DNA of 64,000 nt from Leucobacter edaphi (GTDB lineage: Bacteria; Actinomycetota; Actinomycetes; Actinomycetales; Microbacteriaceae): assembly GCF_016522535.1 (NCBI RefSeq), contig NZ_JAEHOI010000011.1, forward strand, positions 186,001 through 250,000, given 5' to 3'. The notes under the pieces were generated by a model that was given only the letters and a program-made list of their open reading frames with translations, ran no database searches and was not told the origin of the DNA. The translations under genes and the position numbers were made by a program. Positions 8,677 through 17,564 of this stretch are shown here, piece after piece (position 1 is the stretch's first letter; the number at the start of each line of letters is the position of its first letter).

Positions 8677-9765
8677 CTACCGCTCCCGCGCGGCGATCAC
8701 CTTCTGCGCCCGCGCCCGCGCGCTCCGCTCCGCCTCGCCGAGCGACTCGAGGGTGAGCTTCTCGGGCGGGTTGTGCGCGTCGAGCACGGCCTGGATCGTG
8801 TCGATGATGTCGAGGAACCCGATCCGGCCGTCGTGGAACGCGTCGACAGCCTCCTCGTTCGCTGCGTTGTAGACGGCGGGATAGGTTCCGCGCGCGCGGC
8901 CCACCTCCTTCGCGAGCTTCACCGCGGGGAAGGCCTGGTCATCGAGCGGTTCGAAGTTCCAAGTCTGGGCGGTGGTCCAGTCGAGGGGCGCCCCGACGTT
9001 GGCAACGCGCGCCGGCCAGTTGAGTCCGAGCGCGATCGGGAGACGCATGTCGGGCGGTGAAGCCTGCGCGATCGTCGACCCGTCGACGAACTCGACCATG
9101 GAGTGCACGATCGACTGCGGGTGGACAACGACGTCGATGTCGCCGTAGGAGATCCCGAACAGGAGGTGCGCCTCGATCACCTCGAGGCCCTTGTTCACGA
9201 GGGTTGCCGAGTTCGTAGTGACGACGCGGCCCATGTTCCAGGTGGGATGCGCGAGCGCTTGCGCCGGGGTGACGCCGGCGAGAGCGGCGCGACTGCGTCC
9301 GCGGAACGGTCCTCCCGAGGCCGTCAGGACGAGGCGGCGCACCTCGTCGTGGCTGCCGGAGCGGAGGGCCTGGGCGATGGCGGAGTGCTCCGAATCGACG
9401 GGCACGATCTGGTCAGGTGCCGCGAGATCCTTGACCAGGTCGCCGCCCACGATCAGCGATTCCTTGTTCGCGAGCGCGAGGGTGCGGCCCGCTTTGAGGG
9501 CGGCGATCGACGGCCCGAGGCCGATCGATCCGGTGATGCCGTTGAGTACGACGTCGGCTGGGAGGTCGCGGACGAGCTGTTCGGCGGCTGCAGCACCGAG
9601 GCCCGTGTGCTCGACCCCGAACTCGGCCGCCTGTTCCGCGACCCGTTCCGCGCTACTGCCCGCGATCAGGCCGACGACCTGGAACTTCTGCGGGTTTTTG
9701 CGGACGACGTCAAGCGCCTGCTCGCCGATCGAACCAGTGGAACCGAGGATCACGACGCGCTTCAT
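8677..9765 (-). CDS. dxr: 1-deoxy-D-xylulose 5-phosphate reductoisomerase
   Basis: DXR performs the NADPH-dependent rearrangement and reduction of DXP to MEP, the first committed step of the MEP pathway. The N-terminus has the nucleotide-binding GSTGSIGEQALDVV motif. The central part has the substrate and metal motifs (ALANKESLIVGG, VPVDSEHSAI, LTASGGPFRG, HPTWNMGRVVTTNSATL) in order, and the C-terminal domain is intact. The length is 362 residues from the ATG at 9765; an ATG three codons upstream (9774) is possible. It lies upstream of the M50 protease and ispG on the same strand, separated from them by about 140 bp gaps. Confidence 0.96.
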   Translation of the reverse strand: MKRVVILGSTGSIGEQALDVVRKNPQKFQVVGLIAGSSAERVAEQAAEFGVEHTGLGAAAAEQLVRDLPADVVLNGITGSIGLGPSIAALKAGRTLALANKESLIVGGDLVKDLAAPDQIVPVDSEHSAIAQALRSGSHDEVRRLVLTASGGPFRGRSRAALAGVTPAQALAHPTWNMGRVVTTNSATLVNKGLEVIEAHLLFGISYGDIDVVVHPQSIVHSMVEFVDGSTIAQASPPDMRLPIALGLNWPARVANVGAPLDWTTAQTWNFEPLDDQAFPAVKLAKEVGRARGTYPAVYNAANEEAVDAFHDGRIGFLDIIDTIQAVLDAHNPPEKLTLESLGEAERSARARAQKVIAARER

Positions 9766-9841
9766 GGCTTCCATTCTGCCCGACGATCGGCCGGCCCGCG
9801 CCGCCGAGTTCGAGGTCGGCTGCGCGCTCGCGGACACGCGA

Positions 9842-9880
9842 AGCGGCCCCGCTCCCACCGATGTGGGAAGCGGGGCCGCT
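9842..9880 (-). terminator. Strong hairpin downstream of the FKBP gene
   Basis: AGCGGCCCCGCT-CCCAC pairs with GTGGGAAGCGGGGCCGCT around a 4-nt loop, with a single bulged base. It lies 13 bp past the FKBP stop codon and before dxr. There is no U-run, as is common in GC-rich actinobacteria. It probably uncouples the FKBP transcript from dxr. Confidence 0.75.
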
Positions 9881-9892
9881 CACGCCGAGACG

Positions 9893-10918
9893 CTACTTCG
9901 CGTGCACCGTGCCGACGACGTCGAGCACGAACACCATGACGTCGTCCTTCTTGTGACCCATCCTTTCGAGGCCGGCCGCACCGTAGCCGCCGTCTTCCGC
10001 GGGAACGACGGAGATGACCTGCGACCCGACCGTCTGCCCGACGAGGGCCTTCTCGAAGCCGGGAATCACGCCCGTGGTGATGAACGGGACCGGCTCCCCG
10101 CGCGACCAGCTGGAGTCGAATTCCTCGCCGGTGCGCCAGATCACGCCGCGGTAGTTGACGTAGACGCGGTCTCCGGACTTCACCTTCTCGCCGTCGCCCT
10201 TGATCAGGGTCGCGTATTCCAGCTTTGACGGCGGCTTCACATCCTTGGGGATCGTGATCGTGGGCTCGCCGCTCTTCGCGAGCGTCACGCTCGGGAATCC
10301 CTTGGGCGGCTGCTGGGCCTTGCCCTCGGCCTTCTTGAGGAGCTTGTCCGGCGCGAGGGTGCCGGGCTCTCCCGAGCTGCTGCCGTTCACGGTCTCATCG
10401 ATCTTGCCGACGTTGAGCACGACGACGATCGAGTCCTTCTGGCTGAGGCCTTCAATGCCGAGCGCCGCCGGATCCGTCGACCCGAACACCTCCTTGTACG
10501 GGGCCACGACGGCGGTCTGCTCACCGGGCAGCGCGCAGCGCATGCCGTCGTAGGCCCAGATCGCGAGGCTGTCCTTCGTGAAGGGAACCGAGCTCTCGGG
10601 GACCTGCTGCATTGCCTTGCCGTCGGAGCCGTTGAAGATCGTCATCGACACGGCGATCGACTCGCCGGCCTTGGCGACCTTCCCCTTGCCCTCCTTGAGG
10701 ACCGTGCGCTCTGCCTTCGTGGCCTTCACCGGGGTCTTCGAGGTGATCTTCAGATCCTTGCCCGTGGTGCCCGAGACCTTGATCCCCTGGCTCGCCGCTC
10801 CTCCAGGAAGGCAGTCGGCGCCCGTGGCGTCCTTCGCGGGCGCGTTGCCCGAGGTGCAGCCAGCGAGGAGGAGAGCGGCTGCGAGGCCGACGGGGAGAAG
10901 CGCGCGAGTGACTTTCAC
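9893..10918 (-). CDS. FKBP-type peptidyl-prolyl cis-trans isomerase, lipoprotein, two FKBP-like domains
   Basis: The protein begins with a short basic stretch and a hydrophobic segment ending in the lipobox LLAGC, so it should be an extracytoplasmic lipoprotein. The C-terminal domain has the canonical FKBP pattern (GDRVYVNYRGVIW, GEEFDSSW, PFITTGVIPGFEKALVGQTVG). The preceding 120 residues have a similar but degenerate layout (GESIAVSMTIFNG, PFTKDSLAIW), suggesting a duplicated domain that has lost active-site residues. The family accelerates proline isomerisation during folding of secreted proteins. The GTG at 10918 is chosen because AAGGAC lies about 8 bases upstream; the longer TTG start at 10942 would add residues before the signal. 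Monocistronic: a terminator follows. Confidence 0.88.
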   Translation of the reverse strand: MKVTRALLPVGLAAALLLAGCTSGNAPAKDATGADCLPGGAASQGIKVSGTTGKDLKITSKTPVKATKAERTVLKEGKGKVAKAGESIAVSMTIFNGSDGKAMQQVPESSVPFTKDSLAIWAYDGMRCALPGEQTAVVAPYKEVFGSTDPAALGIEGLSQKDSIVVVLNVGKIDETVNGSSSGEPGTLAPDKLLKKAEGKAQQPPKGFPSVTLAKSGEPTITIPKDVKPPSKLEYATLIKGDGEKVKSGDRVYVNYRGVIWRTGEEFDSSWSRGEPVPFITTGVIPGFEKALVGQTVGSQVISVVPAEDGGYGAAGLERMGHKKDDVMVFVLDVVGTVHAK

Positions 10919-11065
10919 GTGTGATGTGTCCTTAACGATCAACAGGTACTTCCCGATTCGGGATCGACTATCGAGTATCGCCTACCCCGACTGCCTGCTG
11001 CCTGGGAACGACCGGTTTCTGCGGGCGTTCCCTCGCGGGCGGGGTCACCATTTTTTGCGGCGCGA

Positions 11066-11587
11066 TCAGGCCCGCGGCTTCGGCGGGATGAGCGCTCGAG
11101 CCGCGGCGGTTGCCGCGACGACGAGGAGGATCATCGTGATCACGTCGCAGGCGATGTAGACGTAGTGCCACGGCGACTGCCCGGGATCGGCGCCCTGCAG
11201 GACCTGGTCGGTGCGCGCGTTCAGCGGCGGCCGCACGAACACGATCTTGGACGCGTACACGGCGACGAGGCCGAACCAGATGAGCACTCGCTTCCCCGCG
11301 ACGCGGGCGATCGTCGGCCAGAACGACAGGATCGTGAACGCCAGCAGGATCGCGCCCTCCGCGATGTTGAGCGCTGCGAAGACGAGCCGGCCGATCCCGA
11401 GGCCGAGGGGAATCGTGATGCCGGGGGCCTGGAACTTGAGCGGAGCCTCGATGAACGAGATCGCCGCGATCATGCCGAACCAGAGCACGGGAAGGGCGAC
11501 GCGGAAGAGCTCGATCTTGATCCGCGTGCGCTCCGCAGCGCGCTCCTCGAGCGACGGCTGCCGGATCGCTCCTGGTTTCTTGGCCAT
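11066..11587 (-). CDS. Four-helix integral membrane protein of unknown function
   Basis: The 173-residue protein has a charged N-terminus (residues 1-25) followed by four predicted membrane segments (about 28-48, 60-82, 88-108 and 140-165). ISFIEAPLKFQAP after the first helix and a glycine-rich second helix give an overall look reminiscent of TMEM205/DUF4149-like proteins, but I cannot confirm a family. It stands alone between the FKBP lipoprotein gene and rsmI, both on the same strand with gaps over 100 bp. An ATG start with GGAAAGGAC upstream makes the start reasonable. Confidence 0.7.
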   Translation of the reverse strand: MAKKPGAIRQPSLEERAAERTRIKIELFRVALPVLWFGMIAAISFIEAPLKFQAPGITIPLGLGIGRLVFAALNIAEGAILLAFTILSFWPTIARVAGKRVLIWFGLVAVYASKIVFVRPPLNARTDQVLQGADPGQSPWHYVYIACDVITMILLVVAATAAARALIPPKPRA

Positions 11588-11701
11588 GGTGGTGTCCTTT
11601 CCTGCGGTCTTGCGCCTTCGTATGGTCTGGCGGACTCCTCGGTGAGGCCGGTGGATCGCGGTGTTGCGGAGCCGCGGGACGCGCGGCGCCCGGCGCGGCG
11701 G

Positions 11702-12529
11702 CTAGCTCGCCGTGCTCCGCGCCGCGAGCGCTGCAGCGTAGAGTTCCCGCGCGGAGAGCCCGGTCGCCGCGGCGACCTCGCGGGCCGCGTCCTTGAGCCG
11801 GTCCCCCTGCGCGACGCGCTGCTGCACCTCGGCGAGCGCGGACTCCGGTGAGGCCGCCAGTTCGGGAGCGCCCTCCACAACGACGACGATCTCGCCGCGC
11901 ACGCCCTCGGACGCCCACGCCGCGAGTTCGGCGAGGGTGCCGCGCTTGACCTCCTCGTGCAGCTTGGTGAGTTCGCGGCACACCGCCGCGCGCCGCTCTG
12001 GACCGAACGCCTCGACGAACGCGGCGAGCGACTCAGCCAGCCTGCTCGGCGCCTCGAAGAAGACGAGCGTGCGCCGCTCGGTCGCGAGGGCGCCGAGCGC
12101 GCGCGACCGCTCCCCCTGCTTCCGGGGCGGAAACCCCTCGAACGCGAAGCGATCCGTCGGGAGCCCCGCGACGGCGAGCGCCGTCACCACCGCGCTCGGT
12201 CCGGGGATGGCGGTCACTTCGACGCCCCGCTCCGCCGCGAGCTGCACCACACGGAACCCCGGGTCGGACACCGTCGGCATGCCAGCGTCGCTCACGAGCA
12301 CGACGTCCTCGGACGCCGCACGCTCGACGAGTGCCGCGGCGCGTTCGTGCTCGTTGTGATCGTGCAGTGCGATGAGCTCTGGCCGGTTCTCGATCTCGAG
12401 CATCCGCAGCAGCTGCGCGGTGCGGCGGGTGTCCTCCGCCGCGATCACGGTCGCCGCCTCGAACGTCTCACGCAGTCGCGGCGACGCGTCCCCCAGATTT
12501 CCGATGGGCGTCGCGGCGAGGATGATCAT
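11702..12529 (-). CDS. rsmI: 16S rRNA (cytidine-1402 2'-O)-methyltransferase
   Basis: RsmI uses SAM to methylate the ribose of C1402 in the decoding centre of 16S rRNA. The 275-residue protein begins with the family-defining ATPIGNLGDASPR, followed by IAAEDTRRTAQLL, VLVSDAGMPTVSDPG and the PGPSAVVTALAVAGLP motif of tetrapyrrole-methylase-fold enzymes. The C-terminus carries the usual short helical tail. The ATG at 12529 fits the conserved N-terminus; the open frame extends further but without similarity. It is divergent from the MFS gene that starts about 100 bp away. Confidence 0.95.
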   Translation of the reverse strand: MIILAATPIGNLGDASPRLRETFEAATVIAAEDTRRTAQLLRMLEIENRPELIALHDHNEHERAAALVERAASEDVVLVSDAGMPTVSDPGFRVVQLAAERGVEVTAIPGPSAVVTALAVAGLPTDRFAFEGFPPRKQGERSRALGALATERRTLVFFEAPSRLAESLAAFVEAFGPERRAAVCRELTKLHEEVKRGTLAELAAWASEGVRGEIVVVVEGAPELAASPESALAEVQQRVAQGDRLKDAAREVAAATGLSARELYAAALAARSTAS

Positions 12530-12632
12530 GCCTCTATCGTAGATCGCCCCGGATGTGCCGAACGGCCCAGCGCCCCGATCTCCTCGAACGCCTCGGCGTG
12601 TGGGGCCGCCGCGCTGGTAGACTTTCTCGGCT

Positions 12633-13871
12633 ATGCACAAGCCCGCCGAACCCACGCTGATCCAGCGCACCGGGTTCCTCTACTTCCCCCTCGCGCTCGT
12701 CTCGCGACTGCCCTACGCGATGATGGTGATCGGCGTGCTCACCCTCGTCGTCTCAGCCAGGGGCTCGGTCGAACTCGGGGGGCTGAACTCCGCGGCCGTC
12801 GGCCTGGGCGTCGCTTGCTTCGGTCCGTTTATCGGCGCCGCCGCGGATCGCTACGGTCAGCGTCCCGTGCTGCTCATCGTCGGTGCTGCGAACAGTGTCA
12901 TGCTCGGATTTCTCGCGTGGGTCGCGTTCAGCGATCTCCCGATCGCCTGGGTATTCCTGGCGTCCTTCCTGTCCGGAGCGACGGCCCCGCAGACCTCTCC
13001 GATGTCCCGTTCGCGACTCGTGACGATCGTCAAGACCGAGTTGCCACCGGTGAAGCGGCCGCGAACGCTGTCGAACATCCTCGCCTACGAATCGGCGGCC
13101 GACGAGGTGATTTTCGTCTTCGGGCCGGTGTTCGTCGGCCTGCTCGCGACGACGATGGGGGCGTGGGCCCCGATCGTCGGCGCCGCGGTCCTCACGCTCA
13201 TCTTCGTCACGGCCTTCGCGCTGCACCGGACCGGATCGCCGGAGCGTACCGCGGGGGCGAGCATCGGCGAGGTCGCGCCGTCATCCGAGCTCTTTCGTCC
13301 CGGCCTGATCGTCACGGTGATCGGGATCTTCGCCGTCGGCGTCTTCTTCGGATCGGCGCTGACCTCGCTCACCTCGTTCATGCGGGATCGCGGCGATGCC
13401 GAGAGCGCCGGCCTGTTCTACGGGGTCATGGGCGTCGGGTCGGCGATCTGCGCGATCGGGGTCGCAGCGCTTCCCGAGCGTTTCTCGCTGCGCACCCGCT
13501 GGCCGATCTTCGCCGCGATCATCGTCGTCGGCGGCGTGCTTCTCCAGTTCGCGCACGATATTCCGAGCATGATGCTCGCGCTCGCAGTGCAGGGCATCGG
13601 AATCGGCCCGCTGCTCGTCACCCTCTATAGCTTCGGGGCGCTCCGGAGCCCGTCAGGCCGCTCTGCGACCGTCATGACGCTGCTCGGGACCTCGCTCATG
13701 GTGGGCCAGTCCGCCGCCGCGGCGATCACGGGAGTGCTCGCCGACGGTCGGGGAACGGCTGCCGCGCTCGTGATGCCGCTCGCGGCCGCGAGCCTCGCGC
13801 TCACCGTAGGAGTGGTGAATTTCCTGATCACCCCTCGCGATCGGCGCTTGGATCCTCCCCAGGACCGCTGA
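12633..13871 (+). CDS. Major facilitator superfamily transporter
   Basis: The 412-residue protein has the hydrophobicity of 12 transmembrane helices and the MFS loop 2-3 motif variant GPFIGAAADRYGQRP near residues 68-82. Loops are short and the C-terminus is cytoplasmic and basic. The family exports drugs or metabolites using the proton gradient; no substrate is evident. It is divergent from rsmI, and its last 44 bp overlap tail-to-tail with the minus-strand TRIC-type gene. Confidence 0.85.
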   Translation: MHKPAEPTLIQRTGFLYFPLALVSRLPYAMMVIGVLTLVVSARGSVELGGLNSAAVGLGVACFGPFIGAAADRYGQRPVLLIVGAANSVMLGFLAWVAFSDLPIAWVFLASFLSGATAPQTSPMSRSRLVTIVKTELPPVKRPRTLSNILAYESAADEVIFVFGPVFVGLLATTMGAWAPIVGAAVLTLIFVTAFALHRTGSPERTAGASIGEVAPSSELFRPGLIVTVIGIFAVGVFFGSALTSLTSFMRDRGDAESAGLFYGVMGVGSAICAIGVAALPERFSLRTRWPIFAAIIVVGGVLLQFAHDIPSMMLALAVQGIGIGPLLVTLYSFGALRSPSGRSATVMTLLGTSLMVGQSAAAAITGVLADGRGTAAALVMPLAAASLALTVGVVNFLITPRDRRLDPPQDR

Positions 13872-14478
13872 AACGCGGCTTCGGCAGATGCCAGCCCCTG
13901 GCAACCGAGGTGAGGCGCAGCACGATCGCGGCGGCGCCGCCGACGAGCGATCCGAGCCACGCGCTGCCGTCGAGCGCGGCGATGCCGACCGCGATCCCCG
14001 CGCCCAGCAGCGCGGACACCGCGTAGAGCTCACGGGTGAGGACGCCGGGCACGGTGTTCACGAGGACGTCGCGGATCACCCCGCCTCCGATTGCGGTGAT
14101 CGTCCCGACCAGGATCGCGGTGAGGGGCGATTCCCCCGACAGAAACGCGACGACCGCCCCATTCGCGGAGAACAGGCCGAGCCCGAACGCGTCGAACACG
14201 ACCTCGAAGTAGCGGATCCGGGTGATCCCCGGATGGATGAAGAAGACCGCGAACGCCCCGCCGACTGCGACCGCGAGATTCGGCCAGTGGGTGAAGGAGA
14301 CCGGCGGATGCACCCCGAGCAGCATGTCTCGGATGATGCCGCCACCGACGCCCGTGAACGATCCGACCACGATCACGCCGAGCAGGTCCAGCCTCCGACG
14401 CACCCCGACGAGCGCGCCTGAGATCGCGAACGCAAGGATTCCCGCCAGTTGCAGGACCTCGTAGAGGGCATCGCTCAT
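13828..14478 (-). CDS. TRIC-type cation channel family protein (UPF0126)
   Basis: The 216-residue membrane protein consists of two similar halves, each containing the UPF0126/TRIC signature: GSFTGVGGGIIRDMLLG in the first and GTITAIGGGVIRDVL in the second. The glycine-rich GGG(I/V)IRD turns line the pore in prokaryotic TRIC structures, which conduct monovalent cations. About seven membrane helices are expected. The ATG at 14478 is preceded directly by an in-frame GTG. The gene overlaps the 3' end of the MFS gene by 44 bp in convergent orientation, so antisense effects between them are possible. The physiological role in bacteria is unsettled. Confidence 0.88.
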   Translation of the reverse strand: MSDALYEVLQLAGILAFAISGALVGVRRRLDLLGVIVVGSFTGVGGGIIRDMLLGVHPPVSFTHWPNLAVAVGGAFAVFFIHPGITRIRYFEVVFDAFGLGLFSANGAVVAFLSGESPLTAILVGTITAIGGGVIRDVLVNTVPGVLTRELYAVSALLGAGIAVGIAALDGSAWLGSLVGGAAAIVLRLTSVARGWHLPKPRFSGPGEDPSADREG

Positions 14479-14631
14479 CACGGCCTGAATTGTAGCGGGG
14501 TCCTGGCCTCCTCCGCGCGGCGGGGGCGAAGCGGTCATCCGGATCCGGGCGGACCTCGGAATATCACTCCCCCCGCCGTCGTTGCACCGGGTGGCTGTCC
14601 CGCGTCGCGGGCTGATGGAAGAATGGAGATC

Positions 14632-15927
14632 ATGTCCGCTCTCGCACTCACCCCCGCGGAGGTCGCCGATCTGCGCGCGGCTTTCCCGTATTTCACGCGC
14701 CAGGCCGAACTGCCGGCTCCCGCCGCCTACCTGGATAGCGCGGCGACGTCGCAGCGGCCGGCCGCGGTGCTCGACGCCGAGCGCGAGTTCCTGGAGACGG
14801 CGAACGCCGCCGTGCATCGCGGCACGAGCGGCGCAGTGGGAGCGGCGACCGAGGCGTTCGAGGGCGCGCGGGCGCGCGTTGCGGCGTTCGTGGGCGCGAA
14901 GCCCGAGGAGATCGTGTGGGCCGAGAACGCCACCGACGCGCTGAATCTCATCGCGCTCGGGATCGGCGAGGCCAACGCTGGGCTCGGCGTCGACGGCAGC
15001 GAACGCTTCGCCCTCGGCGCGGGTGACGAGATCCTGGTCACGGAGGCCGAGCACCACGCCAATCTGATCCCCTGGCAGCGCCTCGCGGCAAAGACGGGCG
15101 CGACGCTCACGTTCATTCCGGTGGGCGAGGACGGCACATGGTCGCTCGACGCCGCACGCGAGGCGATCACCCCGCGCACGCGCATATTCGCCTTCGCGCA
15201 TATTTCGAACGTCACGGGCTTCATCGCCCCCGTCGCCGAGCTCGTCGAGCTCGCCAGAGGCGTCGGCGCGATCACCGTGCTCGATGCCTGCCAATCGGCG
15301 CCGCATATCCCCCTCGACCTCGGCGCGCTCGGCGTCGACTTCGCCGCGTTCTCCGGCCACAAGATGCTCGGCCCCAACGGCATCGGCGTGCTCTACGGCC
15401 GCTCGGAGATGCTCGCAGCTCTCCCGCCCGCCCGCACCGGCGGAAGCGCGATCACGCGCGTCACGATGGAGCGCGCAGAGTTCATGCCGCCGCCCATGCG
15501 CTTCGAACCGGGCACGCAGCCCGTCTCCCAGGTGGTCGGCCTCGGCGCCGCCGTCGATTTCCTCCAGGGAGTGGGGATGGACCGCGCAGCCGCGCGCGAG
15601 CACGAGCTCGTCGAACGCCTCGTCGCGGGCATCGAGGAGACGCCTGGGGTTCGCCTCATCGGGCCCCAAGATCTGTCGCAGCGCGCCGCGCTCGCAGCGG
15701 TCTCGATCGAGGGCCTGCACGCGCACGACGTCGGGCAGTTCCTCGACGAGCAGGGGGTCCTCGTGCGCGTCGGACACCACTGCGCGCAGCCCCTGCACCG
15801 AGCGCTCGGAATGGCATCGTCCACCCGCGCGAGCGTGCACCTGACCACCACCGAGGACGAGATCGATCGCTTCCTCGACGCGCTCCGCGGCGCACAGCGG
15901 TACTTCGGAGTGGAGGTGTCGGCGTGA
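14632..15927 (+). CDS. sufS: Cysteine desulfurase, SufS type
   Basis: The 431-residue group II cysteine desulfurase has the PLP-binding lysine K244 in SGHKMLGPNG, the HHANLIPWQ block at 141-149 and the catalytic cysteine C384 in RVGHHCAQPLH. SufS removes sulfur from cysteine for Fe-S cluster assembly. The immediately coupled partner is a SufU protein (GTG/TGA overlap), and SufU accepts the persulfide in Gram-positive bacteria. No sufBCD genes are adjacent. The ATG at 14632 (GGAG 3-4 bases upstream) is chosen over the ATG three codons earlier. A second, group I cysteine desulfurase is encoded in the NAD operon near 21 kb. Confidence 0.93.
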   Translation: MSALALTPAEVADLRAAFPYFTRQAELPAPAAYLDSAATSQRPAAVLDAEREFLETANAAVHRGTSGAVGAATEAFEGARARVAAFVGAKPEEIVWAENATDALNLIALGIGEANAGLGVDGSERFALGAGDEILVTEAEHHANLIPWQRLAAKTGATLTFIPVGEDGTWSLDAAREAITPRTRIFAFAHISNVTGFIAPVAELVELARGVGAITVLDACQSAPHIPLDLGALGVDFAAFSGHKMLGPNGIGVLYGRSEMLAALPPARTGGSAITRVTMERAEFMPPPMRFEPGTQPVSQVVGLGAAVDFLQGVGMDRAAAREHELVERLVAGIEETPGVRLIGPQDLSQRAALAAVSIEGLHAHDVGQFLDEQGVLVRVGHHCAQPLHRALGMASSTRASVHLTTTEDEIDRFLDALRGAQRYFGVEVSA

Positions 15928-16394
15928 GCGCGCTCGACGGACTGTATCAAGAGCTCATTCTCGACCACTCGAAGCGTCCGGTCGGGAAGGGCGAGCTCGC
16001 GGCGGCAGCGGACGCGGTGACCGCGTCCCATCACGAGTTCAACCCGAGCTGCGGCGACGAGATCGACCTGTCGATCGCCGTCGATCCCGAGTCCGGCATC
16101 GTCGAGGGCCTCGCCTGGGAGGGGCAGGGCTGTTCGATCTCGATGGCCTCCGCCTCGATCCTGTCGCAGCTGCTCCGCGAGGAGCGGCTCACGGTTGACG
16201 AGGCGCAGGTCCGGATCGACGCGTTCCGCGAGATGATCCAGTCGCGCGGCGCGATCGAGCCCGACGAGGATCTACTCGGCGACGCCGTCGCCCTGCAGGG
16301 CGTCTCCCAGTTCGTGATGCGCATCAAGTGCGCGATGCTCGGCTGGGTCGCGCTCGAGGCCGACCTCAAGCAGGTCGCCGCGCAGCGCGCCTGA
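15924..16394 (+). CDS. sufU: SufU-type zinc-dependent sulfurtransferase / Fe-S scaffold-like protein
   Basis: The 156-residue protein carries the three SufU cysteines and nearby aspartate: C43-G-D45, C70 (GQGCSIS) and C136 (IKCAMLGW), which bind zinc and take sulfur from SufS. The roughly 20-residue insertion between the second and third cysteines that separates SufU from IscU is present (RLTVDEAQVRIDAFREM region). The GTG start overlaps the sufS stop in a GTGA arrangement, with a GGAGGTG ribosome-binding site inside the sufS end, so the pair is translationally coupled. Confidence 0.93.
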   Translation: MSALDGLYQELILDHSKRPVGKGELAAAADAVTASHHEFNPSCGDEIDLSIAVDPESGIVEGLAWEGQGCSISMASASILSQLLREERLTVDEAQVRIDAFREMIQSRGAIEPDEDLLGDAVALQGVSQFVMRIKCAMLGWVALEADLKQVAAQRA

Positions 16395-16405
16395 GCCCGC
16401 TTGAC

Positions 16406-16460
16406 GCGGCCGCGGGAAGCGGCCAACGGCCTGGACGCTCGCGGCCGCGGGAAGCGGCCA
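16406..16460. terminator. Pair of direct-repeat hairpins in a convergent intergenic region
   Basis: The 20-bp unit GCGGCCGCGGGAAGCGGCCA occurs at 16406-16425 and again at 16441-16460. Each unit folds as GGCCGC-GGGAA-GCGGCC. It lies between the ends of sufU (plus) and the LysR gene (minus), where a bidirectional terminator would be expected. Confidence 0.55.
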
Positions 16461-16497
16461 GCGGCCAGCGGCCGGGAGGCTCGCGGCGCCGCGATGA

Positions 16498-17487
16498 TCA
16501 CCCGCCGCTGGGCATCCTCGTCACATAGCGGCCGAGCGACCCGCTCTGCGCCGCGAGCCGATCGGCAATATCCCTGATGAGCGCCTGCATCGCGGCGCTT
16601 GCCGGGCTGGGCGCCATGTCGGCCCGCCTCGCCACGGAGATCGTGCGGGCGAGCGCCTCGCTCGCGAGCGGGGCCGCCCGGAGATCCGGGCGATCCGCGG
16701 CGACCATCGCTGGCACGACGGCGACGCCGACGCCGCGCTCCGCGAATCGCAGGGCGGCGTCCATCTCGGCGCCCTCCACCGCGATCAGCGGCTGCACACC
16801 CTCCGTCCGGAACGCGGAGTCGAGCGCGGAACGGAGATCGTAGCTTTCGGGGAACTGCACGATCGGCACGCCGGAGAGCTGCTCGAGCGTGACGGGGCCG
16901 CGGTGGCGGCTGCCGGGACCCCGGCCAGCCGATCCGGGTCCCGCGAACGGATCCGGGCGGTCAGCGGCCGACACCGCGACCAGCCGCTCCGAGAGCACCG
17001 ACTCGAGTTCGAGCACCGCTCGAGCTGCGCCAGAGGACACGCTCGTCACGATCAGGGCGAGGTCGAGACTCCCCTCGACGAGGGCAGTGATCAGGCTCCG
17101 CGAACCGCGCTCGAGAATCTCGATCTCGATCTCGGGGTACCGCTCGCGGAACTCGGCGAGCACCTCGACCACGAGGCTCGTGCACAGTGTCGGGGTGGCT
17201 CCCAGCCTGATCCGGCCACGCTTCAGCCCGGCCAGGCTCGCCATCTCGTCGCGGGCGGCGTCGGCGTCGGCGAGCATCCTGCGCGCGTAGGGCAGCAGGC
17301 GCTCCCCCGCGGTGGTGAGGCGGACGCCGCCGCGGACGCGGTGAAAGAGTTCGAGCCCGAACTCCGATTCGAGGCTGGAGATCTGGCGACTGAGTGAGGG
17401 CTGCGCGAGGTGCAGGCGCTCCGCGGCTCGGGTGAAATGCCCGATCTCGGCGATCTCCGCGAAACCGCGCAGCTGTTCCAGATTCAT
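16498..17487 (-). CDS. LysR-family transcriptional regulator
   Basis: The 329-residue protein has a classical N-terminal winged helix-turn-helix (residues 1-60; FTRAAERLHLAQPSLSRQISSLE) and a periplasmic-binding-protein-like effector domain from about residue 90. An unusual glycine/arginine-rich insertion (about residues 195-220) interrupts the effector domain. It is divergent from a fumarate reductase-type flavoprotein, with a T-N11-A dyad between them, so it most likely controls that gene and itself. The effector is unknown; a dicarboxylate or aspartate is a guess from the neighbour. Confidence 0.92.
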   Translation of the reverse strand: MNLEQLRGFAEIAEIGHFTRAAERLHLAQPSLSRQISSLESEFGLELFHRVRGGVRLTTAGERLLPYARRMLADADAARDEMASLAGLKRGRIRLGATPTLCTSLVVEVLAEFRERYPEIEIEILERGSRSLITALVEGSLDLALIVTSVSSGAARAVLELESVLSERLVAVSAADRPDPFAGPGSAGRGPGSRHRGPVTLEQLSGVPIVQFPESYDLRSALDSAFRTEGVQPLIAVEGAEMDAALRFAERGVGVAVVPAMVAADRPDLRAAPLASEALARTISVARRADMAPSPASAAMQALIRDIADRLAAQSGSLGRYVTRMPSGG

Positions 17488-17513
17488 ATCGATAGCCTAT
17501 CCGCATCATAATG

Positions 17514-17528
17514 ATGAAATCTATTCAT
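17514..17528. promoter_or_regulatory. Candidate LysR operator (T-N11-A dyad)
   Basis: ATGAA-N5-TTCAT forms a perfect dyad with the T-N11-A spacing expected of LysR-type regulators. It lies 27 bp from the LysR start and 37 bp from the flavoprotein start, in a locally AT-rich stretch of otherwise GC-rich DNA. Confidence 0.6.
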
Positions 17529-17564
17529 TGGAGTAATGGTGAGCGCGTGCCTAGCGTGGTCCGC

